A stretch of DNA of 64,000 nt from an uncultured Roseibium sp. (GCF_947494555.1 NZ_CANLVF010000004.1:248001-312000); one strand, 5' to 3'. Positions 46,065 to 55,531 are shown, counted from the first letter of the stretch. The notes: generated by a model from the letters alone, not told the origin. A program made the numbers and translations.

Positions 46065-46289
46065 GATCAATTGGGCAATCTTGTTGTTTCGACTCTCAAA
46101 ACGCGCCGATTGTGTCAGTTTGCAGCTGTCTGCGTTTGAGGATCCGTATGGAAAAGCGGTTCGGCACTACAGACAGACTGGCGACCTAGCCGCGCCTTGC
46201 TTGCCGAGTCAATGATTTCTTTTGCGTTTGGGCGATCACATGCCTATGACTATGCGCCGCTGACGAACAAACCAAGGCTGGAACCCCAC

Positions 46290-47159
46290 ATGCCGCAAAC
46301 ACCGGACGGTGCAACGACCGATGTTGACCTGCGCGCGCGCGTTGACGAAATCGACACGCGCATTCATCAGGCGTTGATGGAGCGTGCAGAGCTGGAGACG
46401 GCAATTCAAGCGGCTCATGGATCTGGTGGCGTAAACGCGGATTTTTTTGATCCGGAGCGGGATGCGGACAGTGTCCGGCAAATGGTGGAGCGGCACCAGG
46501 GATCATTGCCCCTGGCTGCGGTCGAACACATCTGGCGGGATATGATCGGGGCATGCTCTGCAGCGCAGACCAGACCCGTTATCTATCTGGATGGCGGAGC
46601 CGAACTGACCGAGATGCTCGATCTTGCCCGGTTCAATTTCGGATTTGCGGCTGAACTTGATCCTTGCAGCGATACTGCCGACGTCGTCGACGCGGTCGGC
46701 CTGTCGTCAGAAGGGGCTATTGGTCTGGTCGCTTTGACAGACCGGGCGGAACTGCCCTGGTGGCGCGGCTTGAGCGAAGCAGGAGCACGTGTGCGGGCAA
46801 GGCTGCCTTTTGTTGTGCTTGACGAACGGCCGGCAGATCTTCCGGCTCTCGTTCTTGCCAGATCGGGAAGTCTTGCGGAAACTGCGGATGTTGCCGTTTA
46901 TGACGCGCGCTGGTCGGACGTGCTGCCGGGCCGGCTGATGGATCAGGGTATCGAGGTGCTCAGCTTCTTCCGGTCTGCAAACGGCGTTGATGCCCTGCTG
47001 GCCATATCCGGGGAATTGACGGAAGAAGACGTTCGGCGCGCCTGTGCTGCTGCGGGCGCCGAACCGGATGTTTTGCGGCGTGTCGGCGGATATGCTGCGC
47101 CAATCGATGCCGACGGCGACGCAGATGACGAGTTTGGCGGCGAGGAGCTGCAACGATGA
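46290..47159 (+). CDS. Chorismate mutase with unassigned C-terminal region
   Basis: 289 residues. The N-terminal 90 form an AroQ-type chorismate mutase helix bundle ([20 protein letters not shown] with the conserved Arg and Glu; [10 protein letters not shown]), converting chorismate to prephenate. The remaining ~200 residues resemble a diverged prephenate-dehydratase-like layout (repeat ALVALTD / FVVLDE strands) but lack the catalytic TRF and regulatory ESRP motifs, so no dehydratase activity is claimed. Start at ATG 46290 by position; the frame is open from 46197. Overlaps hisC by 4 bp. Confidence 0.88.
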   Translation: MPQTPDGATTDVDLRARVDEIDTRIHQALMERAELETAIQAAHGSGGVNADFFDPERDADSVRQMVERHQGSLPLAAVEHIWRDMIGACSAAQTRPVIYLDGGAELTEMLDLARFNFGFAAELDPCSDTADVVDAVGLSSEGAIGLVALTDRAELPWWRGLSEAGARVRARLPFVVLDERPADLPALVLARSGSLAETADVAVYDARWSDVLPGRLMDQGIEVLSFFRSANGVDALLAISGELTEEDVRRACAAAGAEPDVLRRVGGYAAPIDADGDADDEFGGEELQR

Positions 47160-48292
47160 ACGAGATGACGCAAATGACGCAAGCCGAGAACAGCAAGCCG
47201 GATCGCCCCCAGCCGCGCGCCGGTGTCATGGACATAGCCGCATACGTGCCCGGAAAATCCAAGGGATCGCACGGTAAAACAGTCCACAAGCTTTCCTCCA
47301 ACGAAACGCCGCTCGGTGCGAGTCCGGCAGCCAAGGTGGCGATTGAAACAGTTGCGAGGAACCTGGAACTCTACCCCGATGGCGCTGCCAATGAACTTCG
47401 CGACGCGATCGCGGAAATCTACGGTCTGCACCCCGACCGCATTATCTGCGGCGCCGGATCCGACGAAATCCTGAGCTTTCTTGCCTACGCCTATCTTGGC
47501 CAGGGCGACGAGGCGATTTATTCCGAACACGGCTTTCTGATTTACGACATCGCCATAAGGGCCGCGGGTGCGACCCCGGTTGTTGCCCCTGAAACGAACT
47601 TGAAGACCGATGTCGATGCCATCCTTGCAAGGGTAACAGACAAGACCAAGATGGTCTTCATCGCCAATCCGAACAATCCGACGGGTACTTACCTGCCGTT
47701 TGAGGAAGTCAAGCGACTGCACGAGGCGCTGCCTGCACATGTCCTGCTGGTTCTTGACGCAGCCTATGGGGAATATGTGCGCAAGAACGACTACGAGAGC
47801 GGGATCGAGCTGGCCGCAACGGCGCAGAATGTTGTGATGACGCGGACCTTCTCGAAGATCTACGGCCTTGCCAATCTCCGGATCGGCTGGGGCTTTGGCC
47901 CGAAACACATTATCGATGCGCTGAACCGGATCCGGGGACCGTTCAACGTTTCGGGGATGGCAATTGCAGCGGGGATCGCAGCGGTCAGGGACCGGGAGTT
48001 TGTCACCAGGGCAGTTGAACACAATGACGAATGGCTCCCCTGGGTCAGTCAGGAGCTGGAAAAGCTCGGCTTGAAGGTGACGCCTAGCGTTGGCAATTTC
48101 GTGCTGGTGCACTTCCCTGACGAGTCCGGCAAGCGCGCGGCAGATGCCGATGCCTATCTTTTGAAACATGGATGTGTGTTGCGCCAGGTCAGGAACTACG
48201 GTCTGCCGAATGCACTGCGCATGACGGTGGGCTCGGAAGAGGCGAACCGCGCCGTTCTCCAACTTCTGAAAGACTTTTTGGGACAAGCCTGA
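47156..48292 (+). CDS. hisC: Histidinol-phosphate / aromatic aminotransferase
   Basis: Class I/II PLP enzyme of 378 residues. Seen: [20 protein letters not shown] near residue 42, the [16 protein letters not shown] segment, [20 protein letters not shown], and the Schiff-base Lys in [16 protein letters not shown] near 239. The family is HisC; in this cluster between chorismate mutase and prephenate dehydrogenase it probably also transaminates aromatic keto acids (inference from context). Starts within the stop of the chorismate mutase gene; tyrA follows 17 bases later. Confidence 0.94.
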   Translation: MNEMTQMTQAENSKPDRPQPRAGVMDIAAYVPGKSKGSHGKTVHKLSSNETPLGASPAAKVAIETVARNLELYPDGAANELRDAIAEIYGLHPDRIICGAGSDEILSFLAYAYLGQGDEAIYSEHGFLIYDIAIRAAGATPVVAPETNLKTDVDAILARVTDKTKMVFIANPNNPTGTYLPFEEVKRLHEALPAHVLLVLDAAYGEYVRKNDYESGIELAATAQNVVMTRTFSKIYGLANLRIGWGFGPKHIIDALNRIRGPFNVSGMAIAAGIAAVRDREFVTRAVEHNDEWLPWVSQELEKLGLKVTPSVGNFVLVHFPDESGKRAADADAYLLKHGCVLRQVRNYGLPNALRMTVGSEEANRAVLQLLKDFLGQA

Positions 48293-48309
48293 AGGCAGAA
48301 CAACGACAC

Positions 48310-49254
48310 ATGACCGGTGCTCCCCTTTTTGAACGGATGGCCCTGATCGGAATTGGCCTGATCGGATCGTCTCTTGCCCAGGTTGCCCGCCAGCGTGGCC
48401 TCGTGAAAGAAATTTCCATCTCGACACGCTCGCCTGCGACCTTGCAGCGTGCAGAAGAACTTGGTTTGGGCGATCATTATTCACTCGACGCTGCGGTCGC
48501 CGTTGAGGGGGCCGACCTCGTCGTGTTGTGTGTGCCAGTGGGGGCCAATGAAGCCGTCGCCAAGTGGATCGCGCCCGCGTTGAAACCAGGGGCAATCCTG
48601 ACCGATGCGGGCTCGACCAAGGAATCCGTTGTTGAACAGGTCAGCCCACATGTTCCCGATGGCGTTCATTTCATTCCGGGTCACCCGATCGCCGGTACCG
48701 AGCATTCCGGCCCCGATGCCGGCTTTCCGACCCTTTTCGATCAGCGCTGGTGCATTCTGACGCCTGGCGAAGGTGTCGATGCGGTTGCTCTGGAAAAGCT
48801 CAAGGCGTTTTGGCAGGGTTGCGGGTCGGATGTGGATCTGATGGAACCCAAGCACCACGACCTGGTGCTGGCGATTGTTTCCCACCTGCCGCATCTGATC
48901 GCCTACAACATCGTCGGGACTGCGGATGACCTTGCCACCGTGACCAAGTCTCAGGTGATCAAGTATTCCGCCTCCGGTTTCCGCGACTTTACGCGTCTCG
49001 CTGCATCCGATCCGACCATGTGGCGCGATGTCTGCCTCAATAACAAGGAAGCGATCCTGGAGATGCTGGCACGGTTCTCAGAAGACCTGTCCGCCATGCA
49101 ACGCGCGATCCGCTGGGGCGACGGGCAGATGCTGTTCGATCTCTTCACGCGCACCAGAGGCATCCGGCGCTCAATCATCGAGGCGGGCCAGGAAACGGAC
49201 GCTCCGGACTTCGGACGCCACGTTGCAGGAAACCCGGTCAGTTCGAACGATTGA
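48310..49254 (+). CDS. tyrA: Prephenate/arogenate dehydrogenase
   Basis: NAD(P)-dependent oxidative decarboxylation to the tyrosine precursor. Seen: 314 residues; nucleotide loop GIGLIGSSLA near residue 14; LCVPVGANEAVAKWI; DAGSTKESV; and the catalytic IPGHPIAGTEHSG near 120 with the conserved His. Helical C-terminal dimerisation domain; no ACT domain, so feedback control is probably not built in. Translation start ATG 48310, 17 bases after hisC. Its end overlaps the convergent ispA gene by 17 bp. Confidence 0.96.
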   Translation: MTGAPLFERMALIGIGLIGSSLAQVARQRGLVKEISISTRSPATLQRAEELGLGDHYSLDAAVAVEGADLVVLCVPVGANEAVAKWIAPALKPGAILTDAGSTKESVVEQVSPHVPDGVHFIPGHPIAGTEHSGPDAGFPTLFDQRWCILTPGEGVDAVALEKLKAFWQGCGSDVDLMEPKHHDLVLAIVSHLPHLIAYNIVGTADDLATVTKSQVIKYSASGFRDFTRLAASDPTMWRDVCLNNKEAILEMLARFSEDLSAMQRAIRWGDGQMLFDLFTRTRGIRRSIIEAGQETDAPDFGRHVAGNPVSSND

Positions 49255-50143
49255 CGATGAAGTCTGCCAGCGCCGATAGCGTCTGCGCACCCTTTTCATA
49301 GGGCGCGAGCAGCTTTTCGGATTCCACGAGCAGTTTGTTCAATTCGTCACGTGTCCTTTGAGCGCCCCACAAACCGACAAGCGTTGCCTTGCCGGCTTCA
49401 GCGTCCTTTCCGGTCGCCTTGCCCATAATTTCCGGGTTGGCTTCGACATCCAGCAGATCGTCTGCGAGCTGGAACGCGAGGCCGATGATCTCGCCGAAAC
49501 GGCTCATCCGCTCCACGTCTTCTGCAGGTGCGTCGGCAAGGATTGCGCCCGCGCGGCAGGCATAGCGCAGAAGCGCGCCGGTTTTCATGGATTGCAGCAA
49601 GCGGATTTCGGTCTCGGTGCGTTCCCGGTGCTCAGATTCGAGATCGAGCATCTGTCCGCCTGCCATGCCGCCAGTTCCCGAGGCGCGTGACAAATCCCGT
49701 GAGAGCCGCAGCCGCACGGCGGGGTCGCCATGAACGGTCTCGCCGCCAATCACGTCAAAGGCAAGCGTCAGGAGCGCATCGCCCGCCAGGATCGCCGTTG
49801 CCTCGTCGAAGGCCTTGTGCACCGTCGGTTGGCCGCGGCGAAGGTTATCGTCGTCCATGGCAGGCAGGTCGTCATGGATCAGCGAATAACAGTGTATCAG
49901 CTCCAATGCGCAGGCCGCCTGAAGAATACCGTCGTCGTCGCGCGCGAAGAGCCTGGCGGTTTCGATGACGAGAACGGGTCGCAGACGCTTGCCGCCGTTG
50001 AGCGCACCATGGCGCATGGCAGAAAGGAGGCGTGGCGGGCGCGCGATTTCTTCCTCAAGCGCATTTTCTTGCAGGAGCTGGTCCAGAGCGGCTTCGACGC
50101 GGCTTGCTTGCGCTGCCAGATGCTGCTTGAGGTCAAATGTCAC
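49238..50143 (-). CDS. ispA: Short-chain polyprenyl diphosphate synthase (FPP/GGPP type)
   Basis: Trans-prenyltransferase of 301 residues, condensing IPP with DMAPP/GPP. Seen: GGKRLRPVLVIETARLF, first Asp-rich motif IHDDLPAMDDDNLRRGQPT near residue 85-103, second motif FQLADDLLDVEANPEIMGKA near 230. The two residues before the first Asp motif and the length fit FPP synthase, though GGPP is possible. It starts with GTG (50141-50143) with GGAG upstream. Divergent from cfa. Confidence 0.94.
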   Translation of the reverse strand: MTFDLKQHLAAQASRVEAALDQLLQENALEEEIARPPRLLSAMRHGALNGGKRLRPVLVIETARLFARDDDGILQAACALELIHCYSLIHDDLPAMDDDNLRRGQPTVHKAFDEATAILAGDALLTLAFDVIGGETVHGDPAVRLRLSRDLSRASGTGGMAGGQMLDLESEHRERTETEIRLLQSMKTGALLRYACRAGAILADAPAEDVERMSRFGEIIGLAFQLADDLLDVEANPEIMGKATGKDAEAGKATLVGLWGAQRTRDELNKLLVESEKLLAPYEKGAQTLSALADFIVNRSN

Positions 50144-50296
50144 AGTAATCTCCAGGCGGTCTTATGCCATTGCCGTCGTTGGTTGGGGCGCTGAGGGATC
50201 CAAGTTTCCTGTTCATGCCCCAGGTCCGGTTTCCCTGAAACCAATTCTCTTTGTCGTCAAGGCTGGAAATTAAAAAATTGATCAGTAAAGCCTTTT

Positions 50297-50326
50297 GTCC
50301 GACGGTGGGGCCCACACCGATCGGAC
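50297..50326 (+). other. Hairpin in the cfa leader
   Basis: GTCCG, GGTG and GGG on the left pair with CCC, CACC and CGGAC on the right, with small internal loops. It ends 21 bases before the cfa ATG, adjacent to the ribosome site, so it could tune translation. Confidence 0.4.
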
Positions 50327-50347
50327 GTTAATCCCGGAGACCTGTCC

Positions 50348-51568
50348 ATGAAATTGCTGTCGAGCCTGTTGCGTTCCTTTATCAAGCGCGGACGTATGCG
50401 TGTGATTGATGCCGATGGCGGGGTGCATGAGTTCGGTTCCGGGCAGGACGGCCCGACGGTTACGATCAGGCTGCATGACAAGAAGCTTTACCGATCCCTG
50501 TTTCTTAACCCCGAGCTTGCTGCGGGGGAGGCTTACATGGACGGCACGATGACAATGGAAGAAGGGTCCACGTGCTACGACTTCATGTTCCTGTTTTCCA
50601 TCAACCGGGCACCGTTAGGGGCTCACCCGGTTCAGGGGCTCCTTCGCAAGGGCTGGAAAGCGCTGAGGCGCCATCATCAAAAGAACAGTGTCGAACGTGC
50701 GAAAAAGCAGGCCCAGCATCACTACGATCTTTCCACCGAGCTTTATCGGCTGTTTCTCGATGACGGATTGAACTACAGCTGTGCCTACTACACATCCGAA
50801 GACGCAAGCCTTGAAGCCGCGCAGGACGCGAAGCTGACCCATCTCGTTGCCAAACTGGATCTTGAGGACGACATGGAAGTGCTCGAAATCGGCGGTGGCT
50901 GGGGCTCGCTCGCAATCCGCATGGCGCAGGCCGGTGCGCGCGTGACCTCACTGAACGTCTCGCCCGATCAGATGAAGATTGCACAGGAACGCGTCGAGGC
51001 AGCGGGCGTGGCGGACCGCGTTACGTTCGTTTTAAAGGACTATCGCGAGTTCGAGGGTCAGTTCGACCGCGTGATTTCCGTTGGAATGATGGAGCATGTC
51101 GGCATCGGCCATCTCGACGCCTATTTCGGCAAGGTGCGCGATTGCCTGACGGAACGGGGCTTTGCTGTCATTCATTCGATCGGCCGGATGACACCGCCCG
51201 GAACAACAGGCCCCTTCATCCGCAAATATATTTTCCCCGGTGGATACGTGCCTGCCTTGTCGGAAGTTTTTGCGTCCACCGAACGCCTCGGGTTATGGGT
51301 CTGCGACGCGGAAATCCTGCGGCTGCATTATTACTATACGATCCGTGACTGGCGCGTGCGATTTGAAACGCAGCGTCAGGCCGCGTCCGAGCTTTACGAT
51401 GAGGCGTTCTGCCGGATGTGGGAGTTTTACCTGTGTGCCGTTGAACTCGGCTTTCTGCATGGATCGAACATGGTGTTCCAGCTGCTTTTGTCGAAAGAAC
51501 GCGATGCCGTGCCGATCATACGGGACTTCATCGTCGACAACGAACGGAAGTTGAATGGCGCGACGTAA
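50348..51568 (+). CDS. cfa: Cyclopropane-fatty-acyl-phospholipid synthase
   Basis: SAM-dependent enzyme that cyclopropanates unsaturated acyl chains of membrane lipids, usually in stationary phase or acid stress. 406 residues: an N-terminal lipid-binding region (about 1-115), then the methyltransferase domain with DDGLNYSCAYYTSED, the SAM motif VLEIGGGWGSLAIRMA near residue 178, SVGMMEHVGIGHLDAYF and IRKYIFPGGYVPALSEV. ATG 50348 follows CGGAGACC. Overlaps mtgA by 14 bp. Confidence 0.95.
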   Translation: MKLLSSLLRSFIKRGRMRVIDADGGVHEFGSGQDGPTVTIRLHDKKLYRSLFLNPELAAGEAYMDGTMTMEEGSTCYDFMFLFSINRAPLGAHPVQGLLRKGWKALRRHHQKNSVERAKKQAQHHYDLSTELYRLFLDDGLNYSCAYYTSEDASLEAAQDAKLTHLVAKLDLEDDMEVLEIGGGWGSLAIRMAQAGARVTSLNVSPDQMKIAQERVEAAGVADRVTFVLKDYREFEGQFDRVISVGMMEHVGIGHLDAYFGKVRDCLTERGFAVIHSIGRMTPPGTTGPFIRKYIFPGGYVPALSEVFASTERLGLWVCDAEILRLHYYYTIRDWRVRFETQRQAASELYDEAFCRMWEFYLCAVELGFLHGSNMVFQLLLSKERDAVPIIRDFIVDNERKLNGAT

Positions 51569-52292
51569 GACTGTGACGGGAAAGGGAACGGGTGCCAGGT
51601 CCTCAGGGTCACGCACGTTCTGGCAGCTGCTTCGCAGACGTGCGCTGCAGCTGCTCCTCGTTCTGGTCCTGCTTCCGCCCGTTCTGACAGTCATTTATTC
51701 CGTCGTGCCACCTGTCAGCACGCTGATGATTGCCCGGTATGTCCAGTTTTTGTGGGTCGACCGGCAATGGGTACCGCTGGACGAGATCTCGCCAAATCTG
51801 GTCAGGTCGGTCATTACTTCCGAGGACAGCGGGTTTTGCACCAATAACGGTGTCGAGTGGGACGCGCTCCAGGATCAGGTCGAGGCCTTGAGCGAGGGAG
51901 AGCGGCCGCGAGGTGCCAGCACGATCACCATGCAGACGGCAAAGAACCTTTATCTATGGGGCGATCGCTCCTACGTCCGCAAAGCGCTGGAGCTGCCGCT
52001 TGCTTTGATGCTGGATGCGATCCTGTCCAAGAAGCGGGTTCTGGAAATCTATCTCAATATCGCGGAGTGGGGCGAGGGCATCTTCGGCGCCGAAGCCGCG
52101 GCGCAAGCGTGGTTCGGCAAACCCGCAAAGGACCTGACGCGCACGGAGGCGGCCCGCCTTGCAACCGCGCTGCCCAATCCGCTGGGCCGGAATCCCGCCA
52201 GACCGTCAGCCGGGCACAGACGGCTGGCGGCGACCAATCTTGCACGTGTTCGTTCGGCAGGACCGATTTTCGGCTGTGTTTTGGCCAATTAA
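51555..52292 (+). CDS. mtgA: Monofunctional biosynthetic peptidoglycan transglycosylase
   Basis: GT51 glycan polymerase of 245 residues using lipid II. Seen: a basic N-terminus, one membrane segment (about 32-54), the catalytic Glu in VITSEDSGFCTNNG near residue 97, RGASTITMQTAKNLYLW near 118, and KKRVLEIYLNIAEWGEGIFGAE (split) near 160. SEDSGFCTNNGVEW is a somewhat diverged form of the EDxxFxxHxG motif, common in MtgA. Its start lies within the cfa coding end; rpmF follows. Confidence 0.95.
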   Translation: MARRKTVTGKGTGARSSGSRTFWQLLRRRALQLLLVLVLLPPVLTVIYSVVPPVSTLMIARYVQFLWVDRQWVPLDEISPNLVRSVITSEDSGFCTNNGVEWDALQDQVEALSEGERPRGASTITMQTAKNLYLWGDRSYVRKALELPLALMLDAILSKKRVLEIYLNIAEWGEGIFGAEAAAQAWFGKPAKDLTRTEAARLATALPNPLGRNPARPSAGHRRLAATNLARVRSAGPIFGCVLAN

Positions 52293-52474
52293 CCATCGGG
52301 GATTCCATTCACCGTTGCGAATGACCCAAATCAGCAAAGAAAATTTTGTCTTTGGGGTGGCAAAACGCGGAGGTTGCCTGTATAACGCCGCGCATTCCAA
52401 CACGTTGCGTGACGCCACGCCCCGGGCTAACCCGGTCCGGGCCGCGCGGTTATGGACCACGGAGAAAAAACAAA

Positions 52475-52660
52475 ATGGCCGTTCCAAAGAGAAAAACCTC
52501 GCGCATGAAGCGCGGTTTTCGCCGTTCAACGGACGCCCTGAAACAGCCGACTTACGTCGAGGACAAGGATTCTGGCGAACTGCGTCGCCCGCATCACGTC
52601 GACCTGAAGACCGGCATGTACCGGGGCCGTCAGATCATTGCCCCGAAGGACGACGCATAA
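52475..52660 (+). CDS. rpmF: 50S ribosomal protein L32
   Basis: 61-residue L32 with the family start [20 protein letters not shown] and a C-terminal [16 protein letters not shown]. The zinc Cys of many bacteria are absent, the usual alphaproteobacterial (C-minus) form. ATG 52475, with GGAG 11 bases before it. The 182-base spacer from mtgA probably contains its own promoter; a strong terminator follows. Confidence 0.97.
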   Translation: MAVPKRKTSRMKRGFRRSTDALKQPTYVEDKDSGELRRPHHVDLKTGMYRGRQIIAPKDDA

Positions 52661-52700
52661 GCGTTTTCAGGGTGGATCGCCCGATGGCAAACCAGGATTG

Positions 52701-52739
52701 AGGCTGGCCTTGTTTCGACAGGCCGGCCTTTTTCTTTTG
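52701..52739 (+). terminator. Rho-independent terminator of rpmF
   Basis: AGGCTGGCCTTG...GACAGGCCGGCCT forms a GC-rich stem (one G-T mismatch) followed by TTTTTCTTTT, 40 bases after the rpmF stop. Confidence 0.85.
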
Positions 52740-52816
52740 CCTTGAAATCGCTCATCTGATCGTGTCATGTCGCCGCACTTCGCCCTCATCGGGCTATTTT
52801 CATCGGGAGCCGCGCC

Positions 52817-53236
52817 ATGCGCCTTTTTTCGGCAATTCCTTTCACGCTTTTCTCGCTGCTGATCTATAACGGCTTTGCTTTTACCGCCGGAGCCGAAAAC
52901 CCCCTGTTCTGGTCGCAACCCGTGATTTCGATTGCGATGGTGTCCGGGGCGACCTTCGAGTTGCTGGCCAGCGATATTCTGATCACGCTTGGGCTGTTTT
53001 TTCTGTTCATCGAAATTCTGAAGGCAACCCGCATCGGTACGACCGCGCTGCTCGACCACATGTTTTCCGTCGTGGTCTTCGTCGCTTACCTCGTCGAATT
53101 CCTCGTCCTGCAAGAGGCCGCGACGTCGCTGTTCTTCATCCTGATGGCAATTTCGCTGATCGATGTGATTGCCGGCTTTTCGATCTCCATCACCGGCGCC
53201 CGCCGCGACGTCTCGTTCGGGCACGAGGGACACTAG
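52817..53236 (+). CDS. Small membrane protein of unknown function
   Basis: 139 residues with four hydrophobic helices (about 7-26, 33-62, 77-102, 104-125) and a His-rich C-terminus RRDVSFGHEGH. Not assigned to a known family. Acidic residues within the helices (FELLASDILITLG, LFFLFIEILKATRIG) are reminiscent of small transporters, but no claim is made. ATG 52817; promoter region probably lies between the rpmF terminator and here. Convergent with yciB. Confidence 0.7.
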   Translation: MRLFSAIPFTLFSLLIYNGFAFTAGAENPLFWSQPVISIAMVSGATFELLASDILITLGLFFLFIEILKATRIGTTALLDHMFSVVVFVAYLVEFLVLQEAATSLFFILMAISLIDVIAGFSISITGARRDVSFGHEGH

Positions 53237-53254
53237 TTTCAAGCGGAGAAAAAC

Positions 53255-53896
53255 CTAAGCGTCCTTGGCCTCATCTGTAATCGCGTATTTCTGGATCAGC
53301 GGAAGCTGGGTCAGCGTGAACACCAGGGTGATCGGCATGATGCCGAAAACCTTGAAGTTGACCCAGAAATCGGTCGAGAAGCTGCGCCAGACGATTTCGT
53401 TGATAATCGCGAGCACGAAGAAGAAAATGCCCCAGCGCAGGGTCAGCTTGCGCCAGCCTTCGTCCGTCAACTTGAACGCGCTGTCAAACACATAGCCTAG
53501 GAGCGCCTTGCCGAACAAAAGACCGCCGAGCAGGACTGAGCCGAACAGGCAGTTGACGATTGTCGGTTTCAGCTTGATGAAGAGTTCATCGTGCAGCCAA
53601 AGCGTCAGGGCACCGAAGACAAGGACGACGACACCGGAGACAAGCGGCATGATCGGCAGGCGGCGGGTCAGCCAAAGCGAGACCGTGAGCGAAATCGCAA
53701 TGGCGACCATGAAAGCCGCCGTCGCCAGGAAAATCGGTTCGCCGACGGTTTGAAGCACTGGAAACGCCTCGGCAATTTGTTCGCCGCGCGAGTTGAACAG
53801 GAAAAACACCGCCAGAGGACCGAGCTCCAACGTCAGCTTCAAAAGCGGTGAGAGTTCCTTGCGCGTCGGATCGTTCGGGGCGTGTTCTAATTCCAT
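53255..53896 (-). CDS. yciB: Inner-membrane septation/intracellular-spreading protein A
   Basis: 213-residue polytopic protein (six hydrophobic segments) of the YciB/IspZ family, linked in other bacteria to cell-envelope and septum integrity. Seen: [29 protein letters not shown] near the N-terminus, [41 protein letters not shown] in pieces, and [20 protein letters not shown] near residue 165. ATG 53896. In many relatives, as I recall, it follows ftsY; here it lies 15 kb away. Confidence 0.93.
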   Translation of the reverse strand: MELEHAPNDPTRKELSPLLKLTLELGPLAVFFLFNSRGEQIAEAFPVLQTVGEPIFLATAAFMVAIAISLTVSLWLTRRLPIMPLVSGVVVLVFGALTLWLHDELFIKLKPTIVNCLFGSVLLGGLLFGKALLGYVFDSAFKLTDEGWRKLTLRWGIFFFVLAIINEIVWRSFSTDFWVNFKVFGIMPITLVFTLTQLPLIQKYAITDEAKDA

Positions 53897-54236
53897 ATTG
53901 CCAGAAGCTCCTGATCAGGTGTTCCCGGGAAATAGGGGCAAGGGGGGGGCGAGGTCAAGGCTCAAAGGATTGCAGGTTCGCAAAATTCCGCCGATCTTGT
54001 GTTTTCTTCCGGCGCCCACATCAATGTTCAGAAGCGCGAAAAAGCGATGGTTTGTTACGCTCCATCAGCTACCGGCAGGTCTCAAGTTTGGCGGGGTTGG
54101 CGGCACTGTCTACCTGTCTGAAACTGTCTGCGAGAAAGGTCACGTTTCATTCCTTACGCTGAAGTGACATGCCTAGCTGGCGTGAATCTGTTATCAGATT
54201 GGTATTCGGTTTGAAAAGAACACACAGGTCCTCGAA
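53897..54236. promoter_or_regulatory. Divergent intergenic region of yciB and the DUF3299 gene
   Basis: 340 bases with no gene. A run of eight G (53942-53949) sits 46 bases upstream of yciB. I see no clear promoter, operator or small RNA; the segment next to the DUF3299 gene is AT-richer and probably contains its promoter. Confidence 0.45.
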
Positions 54237-54962
54237 ATGCGGGCTGTCCTTTGCCTCACACTGCTGATGCTGCTCGTGCACCCTTCCTGGGCGGCAAAGC
54301 AAGTTGCGTGGGACGATCTGATCGATGCCGAGGCTGCTGAATTTGACGATCCCTTTGCAGCGTTGAGTATCTTCGAACTGAGATCGCTCGGGACTGTGAT
54401 CCGCTTGCGGAAACAGCTCACTGCACAAGGCATCGACGACGAAAAACGCCGCCGCATGAAGGAAAGGCTCGATCGGGAAGAGGCCAAGCTGGCGGTTTCC
54501 GGGGTCGAGACGGACTGGCTTCTTTCGCAAAGAAAGCGGATTGCCAGGAAACGCGCGGCTGCATCTTTGGCAGGAAATCAGGATCTGGACGGCCAAAACA
54601 TCGTGATACCGGGCTATGTCATTCCCGTTCTCGACGCCGGCAGCGAGACATCGGCAACCGGCTATCTGGTGCCTGAGCGCGGGATGTGCAGCCACATGCC
54701 GGCCCCCGATCCGAACCAGATGATCCGCTATAAACTCGCAACCGACTGGCAGGCGGATTCAATTTACGAGCCGGTTCAGCTCAAGGGAACACTCAGCATC
54801 CGCCCGACCAGACAGGAAATCACCCTGCTTGACGGTCAAATCGAAATGATTGCCGTATTCGATATGACCGTGACCGAAGTCGTCCCGCTTGCCGGGAAAG
54901 GACCGCAGCCGGATGCGCGGTCCTTCCTGAATTTTTTGCATCCCGACACGCGGGCGGAGTGA
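54237..54962 (+). CDS. DUF3299 protein, secreted
   Basis: 241 residues. Seen: a signal peptide (about 1-19, ending SWA), an acidic/helical region (about 60-115, RRRMKERLDREEAKLAVSG), and the DUF3299 domain (about 115-210) with VIPGYVIPVLDAG, ERGMCSHMPAPDPNQMIRY containing the family Cys-x-His, and LKGTLSIRPTRQE. Likely periplasmic; DUF3299 proteins often occur near metal or ABC-export functions, but the role is unknown. ATG 54237. Confidence 0.85.
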   Translation: MRAVLCLTLLMLLVHPSWAAKQVAWDDLIDAEAAEFDDPFAALSIFELRSLGTVIRLRKQLTAQGIDDEKRRRMKERLDREEAKLAVSGVETDWLLSQRKRIARKRAAASLAGNQDLDGQNIVIPGYVIPVLDAGSETSATGYLVPERGMCSHMPAPDPNQMIRYKLATDWQADSIYEPVQLKGTLSIRPTRQEITLLDGQIEMIAVFDMTVTEVVPLAGKGPQPDARSFLNFLHPDTRAE

Positions 54963-54989
54963 GCACCGGCGGAAACCTGGCCGGTGCTC
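54961..54989 (+). terminator. Hairpin spanning the stop codon of the DUF3299 gene
   Basis: GAGCACCGGC...GCCGGTGCTC, a perfect 10-bp stem whose left arm begins with the last two bases of the TGA stop. It lies between convergent genes. No T-run, so it may be a weak bidirectional terminator. Confidence 0.45.
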
Positions 54990-55004
54990 GACAGTTCGCG
55001 AAAA

Positions 55005-55466
55005 TCACTCTTGTGCGGCGTGCTGATGCCACATGTCCGTAACGACTTTCCAGCCGTCGTCACTTGGCTTCAGCACGTAGAGATAGGTACCGGTCGCATC
55101 CAGTCCGACGCTCTCCATCTTGGCATCGACAGATCCGATCATAACGGCAAGCGTGCCGTCATCGGATACAAACAGTGTGTCGACGGAGTGGGTCACCTCG
55201 CCCTTGTTGGTTGCCACGAATTCAAAGAGCTTGCGCGGTTCTTCCAGTCCCTTGACGGCAGGTTTGCCCTGCTCGATCCAGATCGTGTCTTCCGCATAAA
55301 GATCGAGGACGGCGCTGGCATCGTGGGTTGCGATCGCCTCGTTGAAACGATCATTGAGGGTGTGGAGTTCAGAAACAGCATCACTGTCCTGCGCGGTCGA
55401 GGCCGTTGCGGCGGCAAAAAGGGTTGCGGCGCAGGCGATGCCCGCGATTGTTTTCCTGATGGTCAT
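55005..55466 (-). CDS. Secreted NTF2-like (DUF4440/SnoaL-type) protein
   Basis: 153 residues: a signal peptide (about 1-25, ending ASTAQ) followed by an NTF2-like cone fold with LNDRFNEAIATHDASAVLDLYAEDTIW and a C-terminal WKVVTDMWH. NTF2-like proteins bind or transform small ligands; no catalytic residues are assigned. ATG 55466 is chosen within a frame open to 55529. Last gene of the minus-strand unit headed by the peroxiredoxin gene. Confidence 0.82.
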   Translation of the reverse strand: MTIRKTIAGIACAATLFAAATASTAQDSDAVSELHTLNDRFNEAIATHDASAVLDLYAEDTIWIEQGKPAVKGLEEPRKLFEFVATNKGEVTHSVDTLFVSDDGTLAVMIGSVDAKMESVGLDATGTYLYVLKPSDDGWKVVTDMWHQHAAQE

Positions 55467-55531
55467 GTTGATGTCTTTCGGAAGGGTTTTAATGCGGTCC
55501 GGAGTCGGGGTCCCGGACCAGTGCGGCAACT

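Noticed and set aside
46065..46289. SAM riboswitch upstream of metX
   Set aside because: SAM-II elements are common before metX/metA in this class, so I read the leader on the minus strand, but found neither the SAM-II core nor a SAM/SAH pattern.
46943..48595. A 550-codon minus-strand frame opposite chorismate mutase, hisC and tyrA
   Set aside because: It covers three well-supported genes on the plus strand and has an Arg/Pro-rich composition typical of antisense frames in GC-rich DNA.
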